Below, one piece after another: positions 8,149-16,830 of a DNA stretch of 64,000 bases. Each line of letters begins with the position of its first letter. The stretch's first letter is position 1. The stretch covers positions 124,001-188,000 of the forward strand of contig NZ_DAXW01000012.1 of the NCBI RefSeq assembly GCF_002506585.1. The letters are read 5' to 3'. The translations under genes and the position numbers were made by a program. The stretch comes from Methanoculleus sp. UBA430 (lineage in GTDB: Archaea > Halobacteriota > Methanomicrobia > Methanomicrobiales > Methanoculleaceae). The notes under the pieces were generated by a model. It was not told where the DNA came from. It made no database searches and was given only the letters and a program-made list of their open reading frames with translations.

Positions 8149-9300
8149 ATGTCACGCCGGACCGTTATCATCCTCGCCGCCGTTGCGGTGCTCGTCCTTC
8201 TCGGCATCGTCGTGGCCGTCGTGCTGCCGCAGGGGGGCACCGCAGGCCCCCTGCCGCTCGATACGATCACCCTGCCTGCGGGGTTTGCGATCGACGTCTA
8301 CGCCGGGAACGTCACCGGAGCCCGGTCGATGGCCCTGTCGCCGAACGGGACGCTCTTTGTCGGGAGTCGCGGTGCCGGAAACGTCTACGCCATCCCCGAT
8401 CGCGACGGCGACGGGAGGGGCGACGAGGTGATCGTCATCGCGAGCGGTCTAAACTCCCCGAACGGGGTCGCGCTCCGGAACGGCTCCCTCTACGTCGCCG
8501 AGATCAGCCGCATCCTCCGCTACGACGATATCGAGGCGAACCTCGAGAGCCCGCCCGAGCCGGCGGTCGTGAGCGACGCCTTCCCCGGTGAGGCCTCGCA
8601 CGGCTGGAAGTTCATCGCGTTTGGCCCCGACGGGAAACTCTACGTCCCGGTCGGGGCGCCCTGCAACGTCTGCAACCCCGACGACGAGCGGTTCTCCACG
8701 ATCCACCGGATGAACCCGGACGGGACCGAACTCGAGATCTACGCCCGGGGCATCCGGAACACGGTGGGGTTCGACTGGCATCCGGAGACCGGTGAACTCT
8801 GGTTCACGGATAACGGCCGCGACTGGCTCGGCGACGACGTCCCGCCCGACGAGCTGAACCGGGCGCCGGAGGCCGGGATGCACTTCGGGTTTCCCTACTG
8901 CCACGGGAGATCGATCGTCGATCCTGAGTTCGGGGCCGGGCGGTCGTGTGCTGAATTCACCCCGCCCGAGCAGGAACTCGGCCCGCACGTCGCCGCGCTC
9001 GGCATGCGGTTCTATGACGGCGGGCAGTTCCCGGAAGAGTACGCGAACCGGATCTTCATCGCCGAGCATGGGTCCTGGAACCGGATCGAACCGATCGGTT
9101 ACCGGGTGATGACGGTCACGCTCGAGAATGGGACGCCCGTCTCCTACGAGCCCTTCGCGGAGGGCTGGCTCCAGGGGCGGGACGTATGGGGAAGGCCTGT
9201 CGATGTCGAGGTTGCCGGCGACGGCTCGCTCCTGGTCTCGGACGATCGGGCGAACGCCGTCTACCGGATAACCTATACGGGGGTCACTTCCCCTTCCTGA
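8149..9300 (+). CDS. PQQ-type sugar/sorbosone dehydrogenase family beta-propeller, exported
   Basis: This 383-aa protein has one N-terminal membrane helix (about residues 7-28) and a six-bladed propeller of the soluble glucose/sorbosone dehydrogenase family outside the cell. Family-like segments include SPNGTLFVGSRGAG, LNSPNGVAL, GIRNTVGFDWHP and MHFGFPYCHG. Two cysteines in APCNVCNP may form a disulfide. PQQ synthesis is not seen nearby, and archaeal members may use another cofactor or none, so enzymatic activity is uncertain. ATG 8149 is preferred over ATG 8140 because GGAG at 8136-8139 is well spaced from it. It overlaps the converging DUF2179 gene by 17 bases. Confidence 0.82.
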   Translation: MSRRTVIILAAVAVLVLLGIVVAVVLPQGGTAGPLPLDTITLPAGFAIDVYAGNVTGARSMALSPNGTLFVGSRGAGNVYAIPDRDGDGRGDEVIVIASGLNSPNGVALRNGSLYVAEISRILRYDDIEANLESPPEPAVVSDAFPGEASHGWKFIAFGPDGKLYVPVGAPCNVCNPDDERFSTIHRMNPDGTELEIYARGIRNTVGFDWHPETGELWFTDNGRDWLGDDVPPDELNRAPEAGMHFGFPYCHGRSIVDPEFGAGRSCAEFTPPEQELGPHVAALGMRFYDGGQFPEEYANRIFIAEHGSWNRIEPIGYRVMTVTLENGTPVSYEPFAEGWLQGRDVWGRPVDVEVAGDGSLLVSDDRANAVYRITYTGVTSPS

Positions 9301-9883
9301 CGACTCTCTTGAAGGGGAACGGGGTCGGGCCCGGCGTGATGATCGGGAACGTCCCCTCCGCCGCCCGCCTGACGTCCTCGATCGAGTAGAACGCCTTGGG
9401 GTTGAATTCGTGGATGGCGTCCTCCACGTTCTTGATATTCTTTCTCTTGACCACCGAGAAGATGACCTTGCCCGGTCCCTGCTTCCCCTGGGCGTCGAGG
9501 ACCGTCACCCCGTAGCCCGCGGCGCGGAGGTAGTTGATGAGGTTCGTTGCATCCCGCTGGGTGATGATCCGGATGAGGGCAAGCCCCATCGCGAGTTTCT
9601 CCTCGACAATCATCCCGACGTAGTTTCCCGTGGCGAACCCGGCCGCGTAGGCGAAGTAGTTGAGCGGGTTCGTGAGGTTCTGAAAGATCTGGCCGACGGC
9701 AATGATCCAGATGAAGACCTCGAAGAACCCGAGGATCGGGGCGACCATCTTCATCCCCCGCGAGACGAAGATGATCCGCATCGTCCCGATGGTGACATCG
9801 CAGATACGTGCAAGAAAGATGAATGCCGGGACGACGACCAGGGAGAAGAACTCCGGACCGACATCCGGGACGATGCCGAGCAT
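9284..9883 (-). CDS. UPF0316/DUF2179 membrane protein
   Basis: This 199-aa protein has about three N-terminal membrane helices (from FFSLVVVPAFIFLARI to about residue 90) and a soluble C-terminal DUF2179 domain (about 105-180, with DATNLINYLRAAGYGVTVLD). That domain is a small ferredoxin-like fold found in many membrane proteins of unknown function. The length is close to that of bacterial UPF0316 members. A TATA-like sequence on the minus strand lies near 9905-9940. No function can be assigned. Confidence 0.85.
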   Translation of the reverse strand: MLGIVPDVGPEFFSLVVVPAFIFLARICDVTIGTMRIIFVSRGMKMVAPILGFFEVFIWIIAVGQIFQNLTNPLNYFAYAAGFATGNYVGMIVEEKLAMGLALIRIITQRDATNLINYLRAAGYGVTVLDAQGKQGPGKVIFSVVKRKNIKNVEDAIHEFNPKAFYSIEDVRRAAEGTFPIITPGPTPFPFKRVVRKGK

Positions 9884-9954
9884 GGATCATTGTTGATGAG
9901 CGGGTAATATAATCCTATCCATATGTAAATATCTGGCGGCCACAAAAAATTCGT

Positions 9955-10005
9955 GAGACGCCGTTTTTCAGGAAAATAATCAAAAATTCGGCGAAAAACG
10001 GGTGA
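9955..10005 (-). terminator. T-rich transcript end after the ferritin-like gene
   Basis: Downstream of the ferritin-like gene, in its own direction, are two T-rich runs on the minus strand within an AT-rich pocket. T-runs act as intrinsic terminators in archaea. This is a composition-based call without a defined hairpin. Confidence 0.35.
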
Positions 10006-10048
10006 TGGCGGATCCGGGTTTCCGGGCAGACCCGGTGCCCGCCGTGCA

Positions 10049-10360
10049 TCACTCTTTCGCCCGGAGTCTCTCGATCTCTTCTTCGACCTCTTTTGCGCCC
10101 TGCTGGTAGAACTCCTTCTCTTTCGGGTCCAGTTCGATGAGCAGGCGGTAGAACTCACCTGCATGCACCTTCTCCTCGTCCGCGACATCCCGCAGGACCT
10201 CGCGGGCCAGTTCGTTGTCGGTGGCGTCGGCCATCTGGAGATAGAACTGGATGGCTTCGTATTCAGCGGCGATCGTGTAGCGGATGGCACGGATACGTTC
10301 GTTGTGGCCCATCGTCCGGTCGATGTTGTTCCCGGCAAACGGTTGTGAAAATTCAGGCAT
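10049..10360 (-). CDS. Ferritin-like di-iron protein, encapsulated-ferritin/rubrerythrin type
   Basis: This 103-aa protein is almost wholly helical, with ferritin-like iron ligands: Glu in AAEYEAIQFY (about residue 33) and DEEKVHAGEFY (about 61-71). Its length and motif spacing resemble the ferritin-like domain fused to the encapsulin shell in Pyrococcus furiosus more than the four-helix classical ferritins. Such proteins form annular oligomers that oxidise iron. No shell gene is present in this window. Start ATG 10360 has GAGG upstream. A TATA-like GCATATAG lies on the minus strand near 10430. Confidence 0.7.
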   Translation of the reverse strand: MPEFSQPFAGNNIDRTMGHNERIRAIRYTIAAEYEAIQFYLQMADATDNELAREVLRDVADEEKVHAGEFYRLLIELDPKEKEFYQQGAKEVEEEIERLRAKE

Positions 10361-10654
10361 ATGGTAAACCTCACGAGAGTCGCTCCGGCCGCAGCGGCGT
10401 GCCGGTAGCTGGCCGGTTTACTCTGGAGAAACTATATGCCGGTCGGTTTTTGCGTGCAGGGGGAGAGGAGGAGCCCGGTCTGTCCGGTCCCGCCCCTGCA
10501 GGTGCCCTGTTCCCTGTGCTTTTGCGCGTGGTGAGGGAGAGAGGGGTGACAGCTTCCGGCGGGGCGGGATATGATCGATCCGTTTCCTTCAAAATACTAC
10601 TATAATCAATAATATTCTCTTAACTGTGCTGTACGTCATCGGATATTTTCCATA

Positions 10655-10668
10655 TCTCTAAATAGTAT
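10655..10668 (+). promoter_or_regulatory. TATA-like element of the beta-helix surface protein gene
   Basis: The sequence CTCTAAATAGTATT lies about 25 bases before the inverted repeat at 10682-10703. Transcription would therefore begin at or next to that repeat. This is a position-based inference. Confidence 0.4.
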
Positions 10669-10681
10669 TCCACGAGAGTTA

Positions 10682-10703
10682 CACCTGAATGTAAATTCAG
10701 GTG
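10682..10703 (+). promoter_or_regulatory. Perfect hairpin covering the ribosome binding site
   Basis: Nine bases (10682-10690) are perfectly complementary to 10695-10703, with the tetraloop GTAA (a GNRA type). The right arm contains the start of the AGGTGA ribosome binding site for ATG 10710. In RNA the hairpin would hide that site; in DNA it is a palindromic operator candidate. Complementarity is directly seen; function is inferred. Confidence 0.55.
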
Positions 10704-10709
10704 ATCGAA

Positions 10710-13700
10710 ATGGATAACGGCCGGGTGAAGGGAATTCGCCCGATTAAGATCTTTTTCGCGCTGACAGTGCTTATCTGCGCAATGCTGATAGCACCGGCAG
10801 CTGCAGAGGCCCTGCCCGACAGGGTCTATGTGAACGCATCGTATGACGATGAAGCGCCCGACTATGGGGTACTGAACTTCTCAGGCATCCAGGACGCTAT
10901 TGACGGCGTCACGGAGGGCGGCGAGGTCTGGGTCTACAACGGGACATACAACGAGTCGGTCGTGATCGACAGAAGCATGACCGTCACGACTGTTTCATAC
11001 CTTGAATGCCCTGGCCTTGATGGGGTGACCCTCGACGCCATGGGTGCGCATACCGGTGTCGAGATCACCGCAGATCAGGTCTCTTTCTCGGGGTTTAAGG
11101 TCGAAAACGCTTCCGGGGTCGGGATCTATGCCCATGGTGTTGAAGCGGTCGAGATCATCCACAACAACGTCTCGGTCCTCGAGGAGATCTATGCGATCAC
11201 CTATGGTATCCTGGTTCAGGTCGGCACGGATGTCTGCATAGACAGCAACGAGGTGCGTGCCATCGGGAGCAGCGCTCAGGCGGGCATCACGGTCGATGAG
11301 GTGACCGATGCCTGCATCCACGACAACTACGTCGTGGCGGTCTCGCAGCACCGTGAATCGACAGCAGTAGGGGTGAACCCCATTACGATTCGTGTCGCAC
11401 CTGACCTTGAAGAAGAAGATGACCCAGCCTTCGCTGCTGAGGACGCCGCTCCTCCGATAGAGTCCCTCGGGGTTCTGATCATCAGGAGTGCTGATGTCGT
11501 CGTCGAGAACAACCGGGTCGTATCCGTGGGCGCCTGCACCCCGGACGAGCCGGATCTGCACCACTCGGCCGTTGAGGCCTGGGGTATCCGGTCCGGCAAC
11601 TCGGAGAGCCTGAAGATCCTGGAGAATAACGTCACGGTCGTCGGAATGGCTCTCGACGCAGCCTGGACGGTCGGTATCCTCGGCAACGGCGAGAACGCAC
11701 TCGTCCAGAACAACACGGTCGAGGTTATCACCGAGTCCTGGGTCGTCCTGCCGGTAGGCATCGTGATCTCCGAGGCCGAGAAGGGGCAGGTTCTCGATAA
11801 CGAGGTCGAGGTAGAGGCCACCTGCATCGGCGAGCCCGACGAAGGAGAAATCAGTCCGGAGGCCGCCGGCATCATAGCCGACAATTCGCCGAAAGCCCAG
11901 GTTCTCAGGAACGACGTTCGATACACGCTCACCGTCACCGACGCAGGCCAGCTGGCCATGACGTCGACAGCGGGTATCCACATTCGCGGATGCGATGAGT
12001 CCCGGGTGAGCGAGAACATTGTCATCATCCAGACCGGGATCTTCAACCTGCCGGTCGACGGTGACGAATCCACTCAAGACGAAGAGTCCCTGACTCTGGG
12101 GGTCGGGAGGGTTAAAGGCATCGACGTTGAAGTGAGCAACGAACCCGAGATCTGCGATAACGTCGTGCATGCCTTCGGCACTGTCATGACCTACGATGAG
12201 ACTGCCGGGGGCCTCAATGTGGGCGCCCTCTCCGCTCTCGTCCTGACAGGCATCCACGTCTGGAGCGCCTCCGACGACCTCCTCGTGAACCCCGTGGTCC
12301 ACGAGAACGTGGTCGTGGTCAGGGCGCAGACGCAGACCTATCTGGTTCCCGAACTGGAACTCGATGAAGAAGAGGTACTAACCGCCCTTGCAGACAACAG
12401 CGCCCTGCGCGCCCGTTATGTCGGCATGATGCAGGAGAGTGAGGAGTTCTCCGTCGCAGCGTGCCTCGCGGACACCGAAGGCCTGTCGACCCTCACGGGA
12501 AGCGACCTTGAGTTCGAACCGGACATCAATGAGGCAACCCTCGCTGCCGCACTCACGGTAACAGCCGGCATCGTCCTCGAAGATGTCCTGAACCCGGAGG
12601 TCTGCTGCAATTACGTGCCGGTGTACCAGGACGTCGCCGTCATTGCGGGTGACCTGCCGGTCAATGACGTTGACGTGACGCTCCAGACTCCTTTCTCGTT
12701 AGGGCTTATCGACCAGGCCTTCTCGGATGAGCAGGTGCAGCGGGCGGTCCTGCTCGGCCTCATCAACGAGAACGGCAACGGGTGGCAGAACCTCTCCGAA
12801 GAGGAGAGAGCGGCGATCACGGAAACCGTCCTCGCCGGAGATACCGGTGTTCTTGCAGCCTACACTGAAGACGAGACGCTCACCGGGTATCAGGCACTCA
12901 TGGAAGACGGGGAAGCGTTCGAGTTCCTGAACGGAACCCGGCTTGCGGCCGCGGTCCCGCTCTCGGTGAGCTGCGGCGTCTACGTCAACGACGCCGAGGG
13001 AGAGATGGTGATCCACGACAACGAGATCATGGTAGAGACCAGCGCTGCCGGCATTGCACTCGCGGAGGGCGGCGACCTCGATGTGCCCGACCCGGCGGCT
13101 GGATCCGTCGGCATTGTAGCGGCGTTCGGCTTCGCCGGAACAGGTGACTCCATCGACGTCGAAGAGAACTGTATCCATGTGATCACCGACGGCATGTTCC
13201 TGGGCCAGGCCATGGGAGGCGATAACGAGACCGCCGACGCAGTAGCAGGCACCGCAAACCTCCTCCTCGGAGTGGGAGTTCTTGCCGGTGCAGACGACGA
13301 GCGCGTCGTGAACAACAACGTTACTGTCGCACAGAGAAGCCGGGCCCAGACCCTGGCGTTCAACATGGTTAAGGACAGGACGGCCCTCAGCGTTGCCGCT
13401 ACGGCGGGCGTGGGCATCGGTATCGTCCTCGATCCGTACGAGGTCCTCGATCCCGACACCTATGAGCCCGCTCCCCCCGCGCCGAACGAGTGGTTCGCAA
13501 GCGTCATCGAAGGTAACACCATTGCCGTCACGAACGATATCAACGCTCTCTCGCTCGCCGAGATGCTGCTCCCTGCACCCCTCGACGGGTCGTCGAACGC
13601 GCTCTCCGGCGCGGGAGGAGCCGCAGCGAGCTTCGGCATCGTCGCACCCGAGGCCGACGTGCTCGATAACGTCGTCAGCACGACCGCGAACCAGAGCAGC

Positions 13701-14954
13701 GCTGCGGAAGCACGTATCGAAGAGGCACCCTTCCTCGCCGTGCAGGCAACGGAGATCGACCTGCCCGGCGCCGGGGCCGCGAATCTGGGAGTCGCCGTCT
13801 CCAGCGGTATCCTGACCGTGCGCTCCTACATCGAGAACAACACCGTCTACACCGCGGCGAACTCCGAAGCCGTCGTTGAGGCATCAACGGAGGAACTCCT
13901 CGAGGACGCCGGCATCCTCGCCGGCGCCGTGGCGGCCGACGTCGGCATCGTGAGCCTGAGCCCCTCCTACATCGATGGGAACAGCGTGGACGGGGATGTC
14001 TCCATGACCCTCATCACCATGGTCAACGGTGACCGGGTGGACGGAGAAGGCGTCCTGTTCCTGGGCCTGGACCTCGGCATCCTCTCGCGTGGCAGCGATG
14101 CGACGTTCAACAACATCCGCAACGGCTACATCGGGCTCCCCTACTACTACGAAGAGGAGGAGTACGAGCCCTACGCCTTCTACAACTGGTGGGGCGACGC
14201 GAGCGGCCCATCGGGCTTTGGCCCCGGCACGGGAAGCCCGGTCACCGGCACCAACTACGAGCCCTGGCTGACACAGCCGGCGGACGTCGTCCTCAAGACC
14301 GGCAAGTCCTGTTTCGGGCTTGAGATCGGGTCGCCCAACATCGGCGGCGACGGCTACCGTGACGGTCTTGAGCCGGGCTGGAACACCCTCTCGTTCCCGC
14401 TGGCGCTTGAGAACAACACCTGGCAGGCGGTTACCCACGCCGGCGACGGCCTCAACTACAGCGTCGCCTGGACCTGGGACGCTGCCGGCCAGCGGTGGGT
14501 CCAGATGACTGCGACGAGCAAGATCAACCCGCTCGATGCGGTCTACATCCGGATGAACGAATACGACCGTCTCCCGGTCGCGATCAGCCCGGAGATCACG
14601 AACCCGCCGGTGAAGAGCCTCAAGGCAGGGTGGAACCTGGTCGGCCCGGCGTATGACCTCGATAATGGGCCGATAGGCGATCCCTACCTCTGGTGGGGCG
14701 AGCCCTACGGGACCCCGGTCTGGGAGGCGCTGACCTCCGCAGAAGAGACGCCGGCAGGCCTAACAGGCTACAGCATCGTCGTTTCCCCGTCCATCAACCC
14801 TGAAGCCTGGGTCTATACCTGGGAAAATTACTGGGACGACGGATACGATATGGACGCCACCTGCGGTTACTGGGTCTACATGAAGAACCCCGTCGAACTT
14901 GCCGGGTTCTCCTCGACCCCCCTCCCCATGCCCGGATGGGCATGGGACCTGTAG
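10710..14954 (+). CDS. Very large secreted right-handed beta-helix (NosD/PbH1-type) surface protein
   Basis: This 1,414-aa exported protein has a signal peptide (hydrophobic stretch about residues 13-31, ending AAAEA). Many repeats of the parallel beta-helix type follow, recognisable as units like VENNRVVSVG, LENNVTVVG and IENNTVYTAAN. The composition is acidic and low in lysine. Around residue 1215 onward lie two similar aromatic-rich modules beginning GWNTLSFPL and GWNLVGPAY, seen in other methanogen surface proteins. There is no obvious C-terminal anchor, so it may be cell-wall associated through its modules. ATG 10710 is chosen because AGGTGA lies five bases upstream. The next surface gene follows after 35 bases, probably in the same operon. 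Confidence 0.85.
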   Translation: MDNGRVKGIRPIKIFFALTVLICAMLIAPAAAEALPDRVYVNASYDDEAPDYGVLNFSGIQDAIDGVTEGGEVWVYNGTYNESVVIDRSMTVTTVSYLECPGLDGVTLDAMGAHTGVEITADQVSFSGFKVENASGVGIYAHGVEAVEIIHNNVSVLEEIYAITYGILVQVGTDVCIDSNEVRAIGSSAQAGITVDEVTDACIHDNYVVAVSQHRESTAVGVNPITIRVAPDLEEEDDPAFAAEDAAPPIESLGVLIIRSADVVVENNRVVSVGACTPDEPDLHHSAVEAWGIRSGNSESLKILENNVTVVGMALDAAWTVGILGNGENALVQNNTVEVITESWVVLPVGIVISEAEKGQVLDNEVEVEATCIGEPDEGEISPEAAGIIADNSPKAQVLRNDVRYTLTVTDAGQLAMTSTAGIHIRGCDESRVSENIVIIQTGIFNLPVDGDESTQDEESLTLGVGRVKGIDVEVSNEPEICDNVVHAFGTVMTYDETAGGLNVGALSALVLTGIHVWSASDDLLVNPVVHENVVVVRAQTQTYLVPELELDEEEVLTALADNSALRARYVGMMQESEEFSVAACLADTEGLSTLTGSDLEFEPDINEATLAAALTVTAGIVLEDVLNPEVCCNYVPVYQDVAVIAGDLPVNDVDVTLQTPFSLGLIDQAFSDEQVQRAVLLGLINENGNGWQNLSEEERAAITETVLAGDTGVLAAYTEDETLTGYQALMEDGEAFEFLNGTRLAAAVPLSVSCGVYVNDAEGEMVIHDNEIMVETSAAGIALAEGGDLDVPDPAAGSVGIVAAFGFAGTGDSIDVEENCIHVITDGMFLGQAMGGDNETADAVAGTANLLLGVGVLAGADDERVVNNNVTVAQRSRAQTLAFNMVKDRTALSVAATAGVGIGIVLDPYEVLDPDTYEPAPPAPNEWFASVIEGNTIAVTNDINALSLAEMLLPAPLDGSSNALSGAGGAAASFGIVAPEADVLDNVVSTTANQSSAAEARIEEAPFLAVQATEIDLPGAGAANLGVAVSSGILTVRSYIENNTVYTAANSEAVVEASTEELLEDAGILAGAVAADVGIVSLSPSYIDGNSVDGDVSMTLITMVNGDRVDGEGVLFLGLDLGILSRGSDATFNNIRNGYIGLPYYYEEEEYEPYAFYNWWGDASGPSGFGPGTGSPVTGTNYEPWLTQPADVVLKTGKSCFGLEIGSPNIGGDGYRDGLEPGWNTLSFPLALENNTWQAVTHAGDGLNYSVAWTWDAAGQRWVQMTATSKINPLDAVYIRMNEYDRLPVAISPEITNPPVKSLKAGWNLVGPAYDLDNGPIGDPYLWWGEPYGTPVWEALTSAEETPAGLTGYSIVVSPSINPEAWVYTWENYWDDGYDMDATCGYWVYMKNPVELAGFSSTPLPMPGWAWDL

Positions 14955-14989
14955 GGCGGGGACCCACCAACCCATTTTGAGGAACAACT

Positions 14990-16081
14990 ATGAAGCGAAC
15001 ACCAGCAACCATCCTCACGCTCCTCATCGCAGTCAGCCTCCTTGCCGTCCCCGCGCTCGCCAACGGCGGTGATACGATCCCGCACGTCTTCTACGGGCAG
15101 GTCTATAACGTGGACGGCTCGAACGCCCCGGCAGGCTCGATCATCGTCGCATCTGTCGCGGGGAACGCCTCCGGAACGACCACCGTGACCACGGCCGGGC
15201 AGTATGGGGTCGGTCCCCTGGACGGGGACGCCGAGAAGTTTGCCGTCTGGAATGCCGCCATACACCCGGGCGACACCATCACGTTCTCCATCTACGGGGT
15301 CACGGCAAGAGAGTCGGCGGTCTACGAGAGCGGCGGCTTCACGAACCTGACGCTCACCGCGAGCGCGGCGCCCCCCACGCCCACGCCGACAGGCGGGGGC
15401 GGCGGAGGTCCGAGAGGTGGCGGTCCTGTCATCACGCCCATCCCTACCCCATCCGCACCGGCGGTGCCCGTCGGGCAGGCATCGCTCCCCCTCTCGGCGA
15501 CCGGTGAGGTCAGCGAATCGGTGACGGTCAGGACCGGCGACAGCGTCGGTTCGCTGACCATCGGCGAGGGCACGCGTGCCCGCGACGCAGACGGAAATCC
15601 GCTCGGCGAAGTGACCATAGTCCGTGCCGACGCCGCCGGGCTGCCCCCGAATCCGCCGGGGACGGCGATCGGGCTCGCCCTCACCTGCGGGCCGGCCGGC
15701 GCCACCTTCGACCCCCCGGTCACCATCACCTATACGCTCTCCGAGGAGGAGTGGGAGAGGGTCAGTGACCCCGCCACCCTGCAGGTGATGTGGTACAATC
15801 CCGGAACCGGCGAGTGGCAGGAGGTCCCCGCAACCGTGGACCCGGCAACCCGGACGGTGACGGCACAGGTCTCGCACTTCAGCCTCTTCGCCCTGACCTG
15901 GGCCGCAGCATCCCCGGCGGAGGGGGCCACCCCGGCCATGACCGGAGCGCCGGGCGCAGAGGTCACGCAGGGTGAACCGGGCGCGGCAGCCACCGGGGAC
16001 CTTCCCCTGGCCGCCATCGCCATGATCTTCGGGACCGTCGTGATCATCGCGGCAGGGTTCCTACTGCTCCGGCGCCGCTAA
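14990..16081 (+). CDS. Membrane-anchored surface protein
   Basis: This 363-aa exported protein has a clear signal peptide (residues 1-24, ending PALA). A beta-rich domain follows, then a Pro/Thr and Gly-rich linker (about 125-155), a second beta domain (about 160-310), and a C-terminal membrane helix followed by RRR. The arrangement suggests anchoring in the cytoplasmic membrane with both domains outside. The helix is not preceded by the PGF motif, so archaeosortase processing is not indicated. It lies 35 bases after the beta-helix gene. A T6 run at 16090-16096 is a plausible terminator. Function is unknown. Confidence 0.78.
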   Translation: MKRTPATILTLLIAVSLLAVPALANGGDTIPHVFYGQVYNVDGSNAPAGSIIVASVAGNASGTTTVTTAGQYGVGPLDGDAEKFAVWNAAIHPGDTITFSIYGVTARESAVYESGGFTNLTLTASAAPPTPTPTGGGGGGPRGGGPVITPIPTPSAPAVPVGQASLPLSATGEVSESVTVRTGDSVGSLTIGEGTRARDADGNPLGEVTIVRADAAGLPPNPPGTAIGLALTCGPAGATFDPPVTITYTLSEEEWERVSDPATLQVMWYNPGTGEWQEVPATVDPATRTVTAQVSHFSLFALTWAAASPAEGATPAMTGAPGAEVTQGEPGAAATGDLPLAAIAMIFGTVVIIAAGFLLLRRR

Positions 16082-16086
16082 CTCCC

Positions 16087-16098
16087 CGCCCTTTTTTC
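16087..16098 (+). terminator. T-run terminator after the surface protein operon
   Basis: A T6 run within CCCTTTTTTCCC lies a few bases after the stop at 16081, in the direction of transcription. T-runs are the main intrinsic termination signal in archaea. Confidence 0.45.
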
Positions 16099-16236
16099 CC
16101 GCGTCCGGCCCTGATAACCGGAGCCACGGTCCCGGCCGCCTACAACCGGACTATATCTCCGGGAGGTCGGAAGATGCCGCTCCCGGAACCTTGATGCACC
16201 GGCAGGAGAGACCCTGAAGGGGAAACCAGGACCGCC

Positions 16237-16830
16237 ATGATACTTCCGCCTGCCTTCTACGAACGGGATACCGTGACCGTCGCAAAGGACCTGCCGGGGT
16301 GCCTGCTCGTCCACCGCGAGGATGCGGGGACGACGATGGGCTGGATCGTCGAGGTCGAGGCCTATCTCCGGGACGACCCGGCTGCCCACTCGTTCCGGGG
16401 CGAGACGGCGAGGAACCGGGCGATGTTCGGGCCGGCGGGGCATGCCTACGTCTACCGGATCTACGGCCTGCACACCTGCGTCAACGTCGTGACCGGACCG
16501 GAGGGTGCGGGGGAGGCGGTCCTCGTCCGGGCGCTCGAACCCGTCTGCGGGATCGACCTGATGCAGGCGCGGCGGGGGACCGGGGATCCGCTCGCGCTCG
16601 CGAGCGGGCCCGGAAAACTGACGCAGGCCCTCGGCATCGCGATGGACCTCGACGGGACCTCGCTCTCCGAGGGCCCCCTCCAGGTCTGGTCGCCTGAGAG
16701 CCTCCCCGGCCGCCGGCCGGAGGGGTGGCAGGGGGAGATCGTCCGGACGACCCGGATCGGGATCACGAAGGCGGCGGACCTTCCCCTCCGGTTCTACCTC
16801 AAGGGGAGCCGCTACATCTCGCGGCGGTGA
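16237..16830 (+). CDS. 3-methyladenine DNA glycosylase (AAG/MPG family)
   Basis: This 197-aa monofunctional glycosylase removes alkylated purines from DNA. Family motifs are AAHSFRGET followed by RNRAMFG (about residues 49-65), AYVYRIYGLHTCVNVV (about 70-85), AVLVRALEP and SGPGKLTQALGI. The catalytic Glu lies in IVEVEAYL (about residue 41). Length is normal for the family. The 3' end overlaps the converging ferredoxin gene by 19 bases. A TATA-like ACTATATC lies near 16150. Confidence 0.92.
   Translation: MILPPAFYERDTVTVAKDLPGCLLVHREDAGTTMGWIVEVEAYLRDDPAAHSFRGETARNRAMFGPAGHAYVYRIYGLHTCVNVVTGPEGAGEAVLVRALEPVCGIDLMQARRGTGDPLALASGPGKLTQALGIAMDLDGTSLSEGPLQVWSPESLPGRRPEGWQGEIVRTTRIGITKAADLPLRFYLKGSRYISRR

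Noticed and set aside
10995..12302. 435-codon minus-strand frame
   Set aside because: Antisense of the beta-helix surface protein; its repeats mirror those of the real gene.
14876..15877. 333-codon minus-strand frame
   Set aside because: Antisense to the second surface protein, which has a signal peptide and an anchor.
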